From assembly GCA_002347815.1 (NCBI GenBank), contig DDXV01000074.1, positions 1 through 17,304 of the forward strand: a stretch of 17,304 nucleotides of DNA, given 5' to 3'. The notes beneath the pieces are model-generated. The model searched no databases and had not been told where the DNA came from. It saw only the letters and a list, made by a program, of their open reading frames with translations. A program made the translations under genes and the position numbers. This DNA is from Syntrophaceae bacterium UBA2251. Lineage in GTDB: Bacteria; Desulfobacterota; Syntrophia; Syntrophales; UBA2251. This document shows positions 1-8,130 of this stretch, one piece after another. Each line of letters begins with the position of its first letter. Positions within the stretch are counted from its first letter, which is position 1.

Positions 1-1
1 G

Positions 2-832
2 CGATGGATCCCGCTGGAACGGGTGGACCGGGTCCTGGAGGTGGGGGGCGGCTACGGCTATCTGATGCGGGATCTCCTCGCCGTGCACCCGTTCCCGCGG
101 GTGACGATGCTCGACATTTCCCCGTTCCTCCTGAAACGGCAGAAGGAGGCCCTCCGGGCCCACCCGTCCGTCCGCTACGTCGAGGCGGATTTTCTCGCCT
201 TCGACGCGCAGCGCCTGTGCGAGTTCGACTGGATCATCCTGAACGAGAACCTCGGGGATTTCCCGACGGTCGTGGGGTTGGAAGGCGACGCTCGGGAGGA
301 TCCGGACGGCGGCGCTGGCGGAGAAAGCGACTCCTTGCCGGCGCGGGTGAGGCGACTCCACACCGCCTACTTCCTGGCGACCCCCGGCCGGGCGCCGTTC
401 AATTTCAACCTCGGGGCCGTGGAGGCCCTGGAGAAGATCTGCCGCGCCGGCGTTCCCTATGTCTTTCTCGCGGAGCACAGTTGCGAAGCGGCCGTGCCGG
501 AGCCCTACCGCCGGTGGATCGACGTCCGGGCCGACGGGAATCCCGAGCGCATCGCCCTCAAGGGACATGACGAGTACACGATCCGTTTCTCGAACCTGGC
601 CGCCGTCGCCGGTCATTACGGATATGAGGTCCTCCGGGGGCCGGTGGCGGATTTTTTAAAGCTTGATTTTTCCCCGGAATTGGCGTCTATTTTGCGAGCG
701 CGGCACGTTACCGCGGGAGAGCGGGAAACGGTCCGCCATTTTGTCGAGGACCTGTTTCAATACGAGTATCTGCTGCTTCGGAAACGGGGCGTCGAATTTC
801 GCGTTGAATCTCCCCCGGAATCAGAGGGGTGA
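2..832 (+). CDS. SAM-dependent methyltransferase, 5'-truncated by the window edge
   Basis: This is a class I S-adenosylmethionine-dependent methyltransferase whose start lies outside the window: the frame is open from base 2, and the first internal GTG (23) falls just before motif I, too late for a full Rossmann fold. Visible features are the glycine-rich SAM loop VLEVGGGYGYL, the acidic end of strand beta2 (TMLDIS), an acidic motif (YVEADF) and a DWIILNENLGDF segment at the motif IV position. The general plan recalls MidA-like enzymes, with a loop after SAM binding followed by an ANE/LNE-like strand, but I would not assign MidA on this alone. The substrate is unknown. The stop is followed after three bases by the ATG of the next gene, so the two are very probably cotranscribed and translationally coupled. 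Confidence 0.8.
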   Translation, partial: RWIPLERVDRVLEVGGGYGYLMRDLLAVHPFPRVTMLDISPFLLKRQKEALRAHPSVRYVEADFLAFDAQRLCEFDWIILNENLGDFPTVVGLEGDAREDPDGGAGGESDSLPARVRRLHTAYFLATPGRAPFNFNLGAVEALEKICRAGVPYVFLAEHSCEAAVPEPYRRWIDVRADGNPERIALKGHDEYTIRFSNLAAVAGHYGYEVLRGPVADFLKLDFSPELASILRARHVTAGERETVRHFVEDLFQYEYLLLRKRGVEFRVESPPESEG

Positions 833-835
833 GTG

Positions 836-1153
836 ATGGAAAACCAAGAGGAGATCGTCTGCCGGAGATGCGGGAAATGCTGCCTGGCGAACCTGATCGC
901 GTACGTGACGGACGAGGACTGGGAGCGGTGGCGCCGGGAGGGGCGGGACGACATCCTCCGGATCATCGCCCATGAGCACGCCGTTTGGGCGGGGGATCAC
1001 CTGATCTCCTCCGACGACGGCCGCTACCTGCACGGGTGCCCGTTTCTCCAGTGGGACGACGACCATTATACCTGTACGATCTACGAGACGCGGCCGGCCG
1101 TCTGCCGGCACTACGCGCCCGGTTCTTCCGAAATCTGCACGCAATTCCGATGA
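836..1153 (+). CDS. YkgJ-family cysteine-cluster protein
   Basis: This 105-residue protein has eight cysteines in the YkgJ/UPF0153 pattern: C9-x2-C12-x2-C15-C16 near the N terminus, then C68 (GCPFL), C80 (YTCTIYETRP), C90 (CRHYAPGSS) and C101. The family is thought to bind a metal, described as zinc or iron, or an Fe-S cluster; its biochemical role is poorly defined. I chose the ATG at 836 over the GTG at 833 because the latter abuts the stop of the upstream methyltransferase gene and only adds one residue. Neighbour spacing of three bases implies an operon with the methyltransferase. The TGA at the end is followed by TGC, but the protein is already complete for the family, so I see no reason to suspect recoding here. 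Confidence 0.88.
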   Translation: MENQEEIVCRRCGKCCLANLIAYVTDEDWERWRREGRDDILRIIAHEHAVWAGDHLISSDDGRYLHGCPFLQWDDDHYTCTIYETRPAVCRHYAPGSSEICTQFR

Positions 1154-1308
1154 TGCCGCGCCGGGACCGCCCGGCCCGGCGGACACACCCGGCGATGGAT
1201 GGAATGGGGGACGGGGGCGCCGAAGAGACCGGTATGAGCGTTTCCGGAATCTGACCTCCCAGAGAAGCCAAGTTCTTTCACTCGAACCGTCAATCCAGGA
1301 GGCCCGCG

Positions 1309-2937
1309 ATGACGAAGCCCGGTTTTGTCCACGCGTATGTGCCGGTTGGCGTTTCAGAAGCGGGGATGTCTCATCCCGTCCACCGCTTGGAAACGCTCTC
1401 CGGAAAGCGGATCGGATTTCTCGGCAACGGCAAGCCCAACACCGATGTATTGCTGGAAACGCTCGCGGCGGAACTCAAAAAGCAATTTCCCATCGAAGCG
1501 TTCCACTTCCGGAAGCAGATCCCTTCACTGGCCGCTCCGGACGAGCTGATCGCGGAGATCTGCGATCGATGCGATGCCGTCGTCCTTGCCGTTGGCGATT
1601 GAGGGTCGTGTACGTCGTGGAGTGTCCACGACCTGTGCACCCTTTCCCGGAAGTCGCGCCCGGCGGTTCTGATGGTCACCGCGATGTTCGCCGATCTGGC
1701 TGGCAGCCTGCTGAAAGAACGGCACGAGGCGTCCCTGCCGGTCGTGCAGGTTGCCCATCCCGTGGGGGGCGTTTCCGTGACGGAAGCCCGGACGCGCATC
1801 ACCGACGCCGTTGTTCGAGGCGTCGCCTCATCCCTGACCGGGGAAGGCGCATCCTCTTCCCCGGGAACGCCGGCAAGGGATGGATCCGCCCCGGAAGAAG
1901 CGGGCCGGATCCTCATCGAAGGCGGCGAGGCGGACGCGCTCGAGGAATTTCATCAACGCGGCTGGACGGACGGTCTTCCGGTTGTCCTTCCGACCGAGGA
2001 CCGGGTGAAGGCCGCGCTCCGATCGGTCTCCGGGAACCCGCTGGACACCGTCGGTTGCCTCCTGCCGAGAAACGCGACGGCCACCCTGCTGGATGTCGCC
2101 ATCAACGCCGTCATGGCCGGATGCCGGCCCGAATTTCTGCCGGTGATCGTCGCGGCCGTCGAAGCGACCCAGGAGGCCGATTTCAATCTGTACGGCGTCC
2201 AGACAACGACGCACAATTGCGGGATCCTGGTGATCATCCACGGGCCCATCAGCCGGACCATCGGCATGAACAGCGGCCACAACTGCCTGGGGAACGGGAA
2301 CCGCGCCAACGCCACGATCGGTCGGGCGGTGCGTCTCGTTCTCCAGAATGTCGGCGGCGCAACGCCCGGCGAACTGGACAAGGCAACCCTCGGATCCCCG
2401 GCGAAATTTACCTACTGTTTTGCGGAGAACGAGGAGAAAACCCCCTGGCTCCCGTTCCGGACCGCGCTGGGGTTCAGGGCCGAAGAGAGCTGCGTGACCG
2501 TCGTCGCCGCCGAGGCGCCGCACAACATCAACGATCACGGATCTTCCACGGCGGCATCCCTGCTCAACACGATTGCGCAGACCATGGCCACGGTCGGGAA
2601 CAACAACCTGTACGTCGGGGGAGACACCTATCTCATCCTGGGGCCGGAACACGCCAGGACCATCGCCGACGGGGGATTCTCGCGTGAAGGCGTGCAACAG
2701 GTTCTCTATGAGCGGGCCCGGGTCGCCCTGGCGAGGATTTCCCCCGAGAAGCTGGCGGAACTGTCCTCATGGGGGGGCTATCAGAACCGCCTCGAGGAAT
2801 GGAAAGAAGGCATCCCCCTGGTCCGAACTCCCGGGGACATTCGCGTCATCGTCGCCGGCGGTTCGGGAAAGCACTCCGCCTGGTGTCCGACCTTTGGCGC
2901 GACACGCAGCGTCACGCGTCGCATCCATGAACGTTAA
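1309..2937 (+). CDS. UGSC-family selenoprotein; in-frame TGA (1600-1602) read as selenocysteine
   Basis: This is a single 542-residue protein if the TGA at codon 98 is decoded as selenocysteine. The residues around it read V-G-D-U-G-S-C-T-S-W-S-V-H-D, the signature of the family called UGSC family (seleno)protein; other members carry Cys in place of Sec. The frame stays open on both sides of the TGA, and a SECIS-like hairpin follows it. U98-x-x-C101 looks like a redox pair, but the reaction is unknown to me. Domain 1 spans about residues 30-175 and has an Rossmann-like start (GKRIGFLGNGKPN). A Ser/Pro/Ala-rich linker covers 176-200. Domain 2 (about 200-542) carries GWTDGLPVV, HNC, NSGHNCLGNGNRANATIGRA and a C-terminal AGGSGKHSAWCPTFG. 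The ATG at 1309 has AGGAGG six bases upstream. As first gene of the cluster it precedes a transporter. Standard gene callers would report two broken pieces, 1309-1602 and 1672-2937. Confidence 0.88.
1603..1642 (+). promoter_or_regulatory. Candidate bacterial SECIS hairpin directly after the Sec codon
   Basis: Bases 1614-1620 (GTCGTGG) pair perfectly with 1626-1632 (CCACGAC) around the loop AGTGT, giving a 7-bp upper stem. The stem can be prolonged by 1608-1612 with 1634-1638 (including G-U pairs), a C-C mismatch at 1613/1633, and 1603-1606 (GGGT) with 1639-1642 (ACCC), leaving C1607 bulged. The apical loop starts 18 bases after the TGA and has G at its second position, which matches the known bacterial SECIS rules for SelB recognition. 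The same bases encode GSCTSWSVHD, so RNA structure and protein motif are under joint constraint. A competing pairing (1604-1610 with 1627-1633) exists because GTCGTG is repeated. The fold was worked out by hand, without energies. Confidence 0.7.
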
Positions 2938-2998
2938 TGCAAAGAACCCAATCGTCAACCAAACGCTGACCAACGCTGGCAACCCAAAGGAGGGATTT

Positions 2999-4246
2999 AT
3001 GGCAAAGGAAAGCAAGGTTTTCTACGGGTGGTGGATTGTCGCGGCGACATTCATCGTTCTTCTGATCGGGTTGAGTTCCGGATTCTATACCGTTTCCGTT
3101 TTTTTGGAACCTCTGAGGCGAGCGTTCGGATGGAGTGCGACACAGGTCTCCATCGGTTTCACCCTGGCCGCGCTTCTGGTGGGGCTCTTGAGCCCGGTCG
3201 TGGGTGTGGCGGTGGCCAAATTCGGGGTCAAGAAAGTCCAGCTCTACGGCGCCACAACCGTCGGCATCGCATTGCTGCTGCTCGGTTCGATGCAGCAACT
3301 TTGGCACTACTACGCGCTGCTCATCTTCATGGCCACGGGACTGGCCTCGGTATCGATCGTCCCTTCACAGACCCTGATCTCTCACTGGTTTAACCGGAAG
3401 CGCGGCATGGCCATGGGAATCATCATGTCCGGCATCGGCGTCGGCGGCATGGTTATGGTCTTTGTCGCGAGCCAGGCCGCGGCGTCTTTCGGTTGGCGGG
3501 GCGCGTACCGTCTGCTCGGCCTCCTGGTGCTGGGCATCGTCCTGCCCTTGATTCTGGCCGTCGTGAAGGAGAAGCCCGCGGACCTCGGACTCGATCCGGA
3601 TGGCATTCCCCTGACGGCCACGGAAACAGAGGAGAGAGCGTCAGCCTTCAGCTTCACCGTCGCCCAGGCCTTCAAATGCCTACCCTTCTATGTCCTCGCC
3701 TTCCTGACGATCTTCTACAGCCTGATCCTGGGCGGTATGACCCAGCACGCCATTGCCCTGCTGAGAAGTCTGAGTGTCGACCAGGCCAATCTCTTCTGGA
3801 GCCTGGCGCTGGGATTCAGCGTGCTCGGCCGGCTGGCGTTCGGCGGGGCGGCGGACAGGGTTTCCCAGAAGGGCCTGATGATCGCCATCTGGGGGTTCCA
3901 TCTCATCGGGCTGCTTTCCGTCGTGTATCTCGTCGACGACGCCCCGCTCGTCTGGGGCTTTGTCATCTTCTACGGATGCGCCCTGGGGGCGTTTCCTACC
4001 CTGTTTCCCCTCATGGTGGGCAGGAAATTCGGCCTGGATCATTTCAGCAAGTTTGTCGGCGCGTTCGGTCTGATCCAGATCCTGTCGCTTGCCACCGGAG
4101 CAATCCTGCTGGGACGCATGTACGACGCCAGCGGTTCCTATGCCGGCGCCGTTCAGGTCCTCCTGGTTGTCGCCGTGCTGGGAACGATCGCCGCCACCCT
4201 GATCGGAGATCCCGCCCGGCCGAAAACGTCCGTCGAACAGGGATAG
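2999..4246 (+). CDS. MFS transporter, oxalate/formate-antiporter-like (carboxylate uptake)
   Basis: This 415-residue integral membrane protein of the major facilitator superfamily has about twelve hydrophobic segments. The opening YGWWIVAATFIVLLIGLSSGFYTVSVFLEPL and the following GWSATQVSIGFTLA resemble the oxalate/formate antiporter and monocarboxylate transporter branch, which suggests a small organic acid as cargo. Further marks are SHWFNRKRGMAMGIIMSGIGVGG (the loop after TM4 and TM5) and a cytoplasmic central loop at about residues 185-205 (KEKPADLGLDPDG). The start at 2999 is preceded by AAAGGAGGG. An in-frame ATG near 2928 would add 24 residues that look unlike the family and overlap the previous gene. 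It sits 61 bases after the selenoprotein and 86 before the mutase, so it probably supplies the substrate of the cluster. The substrate is inferred from context only. Confidence 0.88.
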   Translation: MAKESKVFYGWWIVAATFIVLLIGLSSGFYTVSVFLEPLRRAFGWSATQVSIGFTLAALLVGLLSPVVGVAVAKFGVKKVQLYGATTVGIALLLLGSMQQLWHYYALLIFMATGLASVSIVPSQTLISHWFNRKRGMAMGIIMSGIGVGGMVMVFVASQAAASFGWRGAYRLLGLLVLGIVLPLILAVVKEKPADLGLDPDGIPLTATETEERASAFSFTVAQAFKCLPFYVLAFLTIFYSLILGGMTQHAIALLRSLSVDQANLFWSLALGFSVLGRLAFGGAADRVSQKGLMIAIWGFHLIGLLSVVYLVDDAPLVWGFVIFYGCALGAFPTLFPLMVGRKFGLDHFSKFVGAFGLIQILSLATGAILLGRMYDASGSYAGAVQVLLVVAVLGTIAATLIGDPARPKTSVEQG

Positions 4247-4332
4247 GCCATGCGGGGCAGGGGGCTTGTCCGGATCTTTTTGAATGAAATTTGTCGGGGA
4301 CATCACTCATTCGCCGTTGAGGAGGGAAAACG

Positions 4333-6066
4333 ATGCCGTTGGACCAGCAGACGTCGGACAGGATCCGGGCAGCCCGGACCGCGTGGGAAGAGGGCGTTTT
4401 AAAGAAGAATCTGCGGCGGATGGGTCTCGCGGCCAGTCCCGTGGAGTTCGCCAGTCCCCTCGATATCGGAGAGGATGACTTTCTCGAGCGGGTGGGCTTC
4501 CCCGGTGAGTATCCCTTTACGGCCGGCCGGTTTGCCGTCCCTCTGCACCATGTCATCTGGGGACGCGGCAAAACCCTGGGCGGAGGCAAAAGCATCCGCC
4601 ACGCCTTCGGGTATGCCGGTTACGGGACGGCCGAGGACATGCGGGATTTCTACATCGAGCGCGGCAGGACAATGGCGCGCGGGGGCGGTCCGAACATCGC
4701 CTTCGACCTGCCGACCCAGACCGGCTACGATTCCGATCACGAACTGGCCGAGGGCGAAGTCGGCCGGGTCGGGGTGGCCATCGATACCCTTAAGGACTTC
4801 GAGACGATTTACGAGGCCTTCACCGGCGACACGGACCTCGACCGGATCGCCTCCAACTGGACGATCAACGCAACGACCAATATCATCTTGTCCATGTACA
4901 TCGCCCTGGCGGAAAAGCGCGGCATTCCTCCTGAAAAGCTGCGGGGAACCCCCCAGAATGACATCCTGAAGGAGTTTGTCGCCCGGGGCACGCAGATCTA
5001 TCCCGTCGGTCCTTCCCTGCGCATGACCCGCGACACCTTCACGTACTGCCGTGAGCACCTGCCCAACATGAACACCATCAGCATCTGCGGCTATCATATC
5101 CGCGAGGCTGGCGCCACCCGGGTGCAGGCCGTCGCCTTTGCCATGGCCAACGCAATGGCCTACTTCCGGGTCGCCGTGAACGCGGGCATGAGCGTCGACG
5201 AGGTTGCCGCGAAGGCGACCTTCCTCAATTTCGGCGGAGGCATGGAGTTTCTGAAAGAGGCGGCGTGCCGGCGCGCGGCGCGACGGGTCTGGGCAAAGAT
5301 CATGCGGCACCGGCTGGGCGCCGTCAAGCCGTCCAACTGGATCTACCGGGAACTCGGCGGCGGCCTGGCCGGCTTCTGGACCTGCACCCGGCAGCGGCCC
5401 CTGAACAACCTCGTCCGGGTTGCCATCGGCGCCGCCTTCGCGGCGATGATCGGCGAGCCGCCGGCCTGCGAGCCCCCCTACGACGAGGCGCTCGGACTCG
5501 GCCACAGCATCGAGGCCCGGCAATTGGCGGCGGACGCCGCGCGGATCATCATGGAAGAGTGCCGGCTCGGCGATACGCCGGACGTCTTTGCCGGCTCCTA
5601 CTACGTTGAATCCCTGACCGATCGTTATGAAGCCGAAATCTTAGCTCTGATCGAAGAAATCGATCGACAGGGAGGCGCCGAGAAGGCGGTCGAGAGCGGC
5701 TGGATGAAGAATGAAGTGATGAAAAGCGCTGAAGAATTTCAGCGACAAATGGAGACAGGCGAGGCCACGGTGGTCGGGGTCAACAAATATACCGAAGCCG
5801 ATGAGATCGACGTGAGGACGCCGCGCACTTCACCCTATCAGGTAGCCAGGCGGGAGCAGGCTGAAGAAAAGCAGATCGCCAATCTCCGCCGCGTCAAGCA
5901 GGAACGCGACCCCCGCGCCGTGCAATCCTGTCTGGAGAAGATAGAAAATGCCGCCCGCGATGAGCGGGCCAATCTGATCCCCCACTTCGTCGAAGCGGTC
6001 AAAGCCTATACAACGGTGGGAGAGATCTGCGATGTGCTGCGTCGGGTCTTCGGCGAGGCCCGTTGA
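4333..6066 (+). CDS. Adenosylcobalamin-dependent acyl-CoA mutase, large (catalytic) subunit, methylmalonyl-CoA mutase-like
   Basis: This 577-residue TIM-barrel subunit of the methylmalonyl-CoA mutase superfamily performs radical carbon-skeleton rearrangement of acyl-CoA thioesters with a separate B12 subunit, here encoded next door. Conserved marks are YAGYGTAED (Y94, equivalent to Tyr89 of the Propionibacterium enzyme), NIAFDLPTQTGYDSD (A123), PQNDILKEF (Q208), GPSLRMTRD (R230, Arg207 equivalent) and ICGYHIREAGAT (H255, His244 equivalent). Y94 with A123 favours a methylmalonyl-type pocket over the hydroxyisobutyryl type (Ile/Asp). However, the usual HCQTSGVSLTEQDP segment is replaced by GGGLAGFWTCTRQRP, the SLHTNAYDEA motif by CEPPYDEA, and there is an insertion of about twelve residues before Y94. 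These equivalences come from memory alignment. The ATG has GAGGAGGG upstream, and the stop overlaps a potential TTG of the next gene. The true substrate is open. Confidence 0.9.
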   Translation: MPLDQQTSDRIRAARTAWEEGVLKKNLRRMGLAASPVEFASPLDIGEDDFLERVGFPGEYPFTAGRFAVPLHHVIWGRGKTLGGGKSIRHAFGYAGYGTAEDMRDFYIERGRTMARGGGPNIAFDLPTQTGYDSDHELAEGEVGRVGVAIDTLKDFETIYEAFTGDTDLDRIASNWTINATTNIILSMYIALAEKRGIPPEKLRGTPQNDILKEFVARGTQIYPVGPSLRMTRDTFTYCREHLPNMNTISICGYHIREAGATRVQAVAFAMANAMAYFRVAVNAGMSVDEVAAKATFLNFGGGMEFLKEAACRRAARRVWAKIMRHRLGAVKPSNWIYRELGGGLAGFWTCTRQRPLNNLVRVAIGAAFAAMIGEPPACEPPYDEALGLGHSIEARQLAADAARIIMEECRLGDTPDVFAGSYYVESLTDRYEAEILALIEEIDRQGGAEKAVESGWMKNEVMKSAEEFQRQMETGEATVVGVNKYTEADEIDVRTPRTSPYQVARREQAEEKQIANLRRVKQERDPRAVQSCLEKIENAARDERANLIPHFVEAVKAYTTVGEICDVLRRVFGEAR

Positions 6067-6098
6067 ACCGTCATGTCTCCGGGGGAGGGAAGAAGGTC

Positions 6099-8120
6099 AT
6101 GAATCATCGCGTCATTCGGGTTCTGGTGGGCAAGGCGGGTCTGGACGGGCACGACAAGGGGGCGCTCCTGCTGGCTTCGAGACTGCGGAACGCCGGCATG
6201 GAGGTGATCTACACGGGGCTCCGGCGAACCGTCACTCAGATTGTCACGACGGCCGTCCAGGAAGATGTTGACGTTATCGGCATCAGCATCCTGTCCGGTG
6301 CGCACCTCTCCATTGCGGCCAAACTCATTGCGAGGATGGAGCAGGAAGGCATCACCGACAAACGGCTGATGATGGGTGGGTTCATTCCGGAGGAGGACAT
6401 TCCCCGTCTCAAGGCGATGGGGGTTGCCGGCGTTTTCACCCAGGGCGCGAGCTTCGACGATATCGCGGCCTTCATTCGCGATGCCGTCGCTCCGGAGGAA
6501 AGATTGTGGTCTGCATTCAACCCCATGTTACCGAAAGGAGGAGCCATGAAGGAGGCCGGCGTTGGCGATTGGGTCACCAAAAGGCACAGGCTTACCCCGG
6601 ACAAGGTGGCCGTCATCTTCGAGGAACGCGAATGGACCTACCGCGAACTGAACGAGCGCGTCAATCAGGCGGCGCGGATGCTGTTGGAACTCGGCCTGGT
6701 CAAGGGGGACCGTATCGCCATCCTGGCGAACAACTGCAACCCGTACCTGGAACTCTTCTGGGCCTGCGCGAAGACCGGCGTTGTCTTCGTTCCCCTGAAC
6801 ACGCGCCTGGTAAGCCGGGAGCTCGAGTATTTCATCATCCAGTCCGCTCCCGAGGCCCTCTTTTACGGGGGGGAATTCTCCGGGATGGCCAAGGAACTGA
6901 AGTCTTTGTCGGGTGCGGGAAGCGTCCGGAACTATATCTGCATCGACCCGCCGCAGGACACGACCGATGGAGACTACGAGGCCTGGATCCGGCGATGCCC
7001 CGTCGAGGAACCGCCGGTCAGCGATCCTCCCACCCTGGAGGATCCGCAGGTCATTCTGTTTACCTCGGGAACGACGGGCAGGGCCAAGGGGGCCATTCTG
7101 CCGCACCGGAAAACCCTCTGGAACACGCTCAATAACGAAAACGCCTTTGATTATATCATCTCCAGCGTCATTTATATTCTCAACCTGCCCATGTTCCATT
7201 CCGGGGGGCTGTTTATCGCGACGATGCCGGTCATCCATAAAGGGGGGACCCTGCTCATCCATCGCCATTTCGATCCCGGCCTGGTCCTCCGGGATGTGGA
7301 GCGATACCGGGTCAGCCTCCTGGGCGGCGTCCCGGCCATGTTCCAGATGATCATCGCGCACCCCGACTTCGACCGCTACGATTTGAGTTCCCTGAAGGGC
7401 GTCGCCATCGGAGCGCAGATCACGCCCAGATCGGTTTTGGAACAGATCCGCGACCGGTTCAAGGTGGAGGCCGTGGGCCAGGTCTTCGGAGCCACGGAAA
7501 CCTCCGTGTGCATCACCCTGACGCCGGATCGACCGAAGGATCTGGAAAAGGTGGGCTCCATCGGGTTGCCGCTCTTTCATGGCGAGGTCAAGGTCGCGGG
7601 AAAGACGGGAGAGCCGGTTCGGCCGGGGTCGGGGGAAATCGGCGAGATCTGCTACCGGGGGCCGATGACCATGCTGGGCTATCTCAACGATCCGGAGAAG
7701 ACCCGGGAGACCATCGATCCGGAAGGCTGGTTCCATTACGGCGACATGGCGACGGTGGACGAGGACGGCTATATCTTCGTTGTGGACCGGAAGATGGACA
7801 TGTACATCAGCGGCGGGGAGAACGTCTACCCGAAAGAAGTGGAGAACATTCTCATCGATCACCCCAAGATCATGATGATCGCCATCATTCCCATGCCGGA
7901 CGAGAAATGGGGGGAGTGCGGGCTGGCCATCGTCAATCCCTATCCGGGGCAGTCCCTGACGGCCGGGGAAGTCCTCGAATTCGGCGTGGGAAAGGTCGCG
8001 AAGTACAAGCTTCCCAAGGAGGTGATCGTCACGGATAAGCCCATTCCCCAGACCGCGACGGGGAAAATATATAAGTATAAGCTGATCGAAGAATACGTCA
8101 AAGGACGTCAGCGTCCTTAA
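6099..8120 (+). CDS. B12-binding mutase small subunit fused to AMP-forming acyl-CoA ligase
   Basis: This is one 673-residue frame with two complete modules. Residues 1-135 form a cobalamin-binding domain of the mutase C-terminal type: D16-G-H18-D-K-G21 is the DxHxxG signature whose His ligates cobalt, followed by SILSGAH and MMGGFIPEED. Residues 150-673 form an acyl-CoA synthetase: the P-loop TSGTTGRAKG (from residue 322), GATET, YGDMATVDEDGYIFVVDRKMD, the hinge and GGENVYP region, and PQTATGK with the catalytic lysine K656. The linker has no stop codon, yet a strong Shine-Dalgarno lies inside it before Met150 (6546), so a separate 524-residue ligase may also be made. The start at 6099 is preferred over TTG 6063, which overlaps the mutase stop. 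Context indicates that the B12 domain completes the preceding mutase and the ligase makes its CoA substrate. Confidence 0.87.
   Translation: MNHRVIRVLVGKAGLDGHDKGALLLASRLRNAGMEVIYTGLRRTVTQIVTTAVQEDVDVIGISILSGAHLSIAAKLIARMEQEGITDKRLMMGGFIPEEDIPRLKAMGVAGVFTQGASFDDIAAFIRDAVAPEERLWSAFNPMLPKGGAMKEAGVGDWVTKRHRLTPDKVAVIFEEREWTYRELNERVNQAARMLLELGLVKGDRIAILANNCNPYLELFWACAKTGVVFVPLNTRLVSRELEYFIIQSAPEALFYGGEFSGMAKELKSLSGAGSVRNYICIDPPQDTTDGDYEAWIRRCPVEEPPVSDPPTLEDPQVILFTSGTTGRAKGAILPHRKTLWNTLNNENAFDYIISSVIYILNLPMFHSGGLFIATMPVIHKGGTLLIHRHFDPGLVLRDVERYRVSLLGGVPAMFQMIIAHPDFDRYDLSSLKGVAIGAQITPRSVLEQIRDRFKVEAVGQVFGATETSVCITLTPDRPKDLEKVGSIGLPLFHGEVKVAGKTGEPVRPGSGEIGEICYRGPMTMLGYLNDPEKTRETIDPEGWFHYGDMATVDEDGYIFVVDRKMDMYISGGENVYPKEVENILIDHPKIMMIAIIPMPDEKWGECGLAIVNPYPGQSLTAGEVLEFGVGKVAKYKLPKEVIVTDKPIPQTATGKIYKYKLIEEYVKGRQRP
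6534..6543 (+). promoter_or_regulatory. Internal ribosome binding site inside the fusion gene
   Basis: AAAGGAGGAG lies in the linker between the B12 and ligase modules. Its AGGAGG core (6536-6541) is four bases upstream of ATG 6546, exactly where an acyl-CoA ligase would normally begin. It is as strong as the true start sites of the cluster. It suggests either that the fusion arose by loss of a stop between two genes, or that free ligase is still produced alongside the fused protein. Confidence 0.6.
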
Positions 8121-8130
8121 GGAGGTTGAC

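Noticed and set aside
1151..1156. TGA-TGC at the end of the YkgJ-type gene as a second possible Sec codon
   Set aside because: The protein is complete for its family at this point, the readthrough sequence looks random, and no SECIS-like fold with correct spacing stands out.
1160..1175. GC hairpin (6-bp stem, 4-base loop) after the YkgJ-type gene as a terminator
   Set aside because: There is no T-run after it and such short GC stems are expected by chance in DNA this rich in GC.
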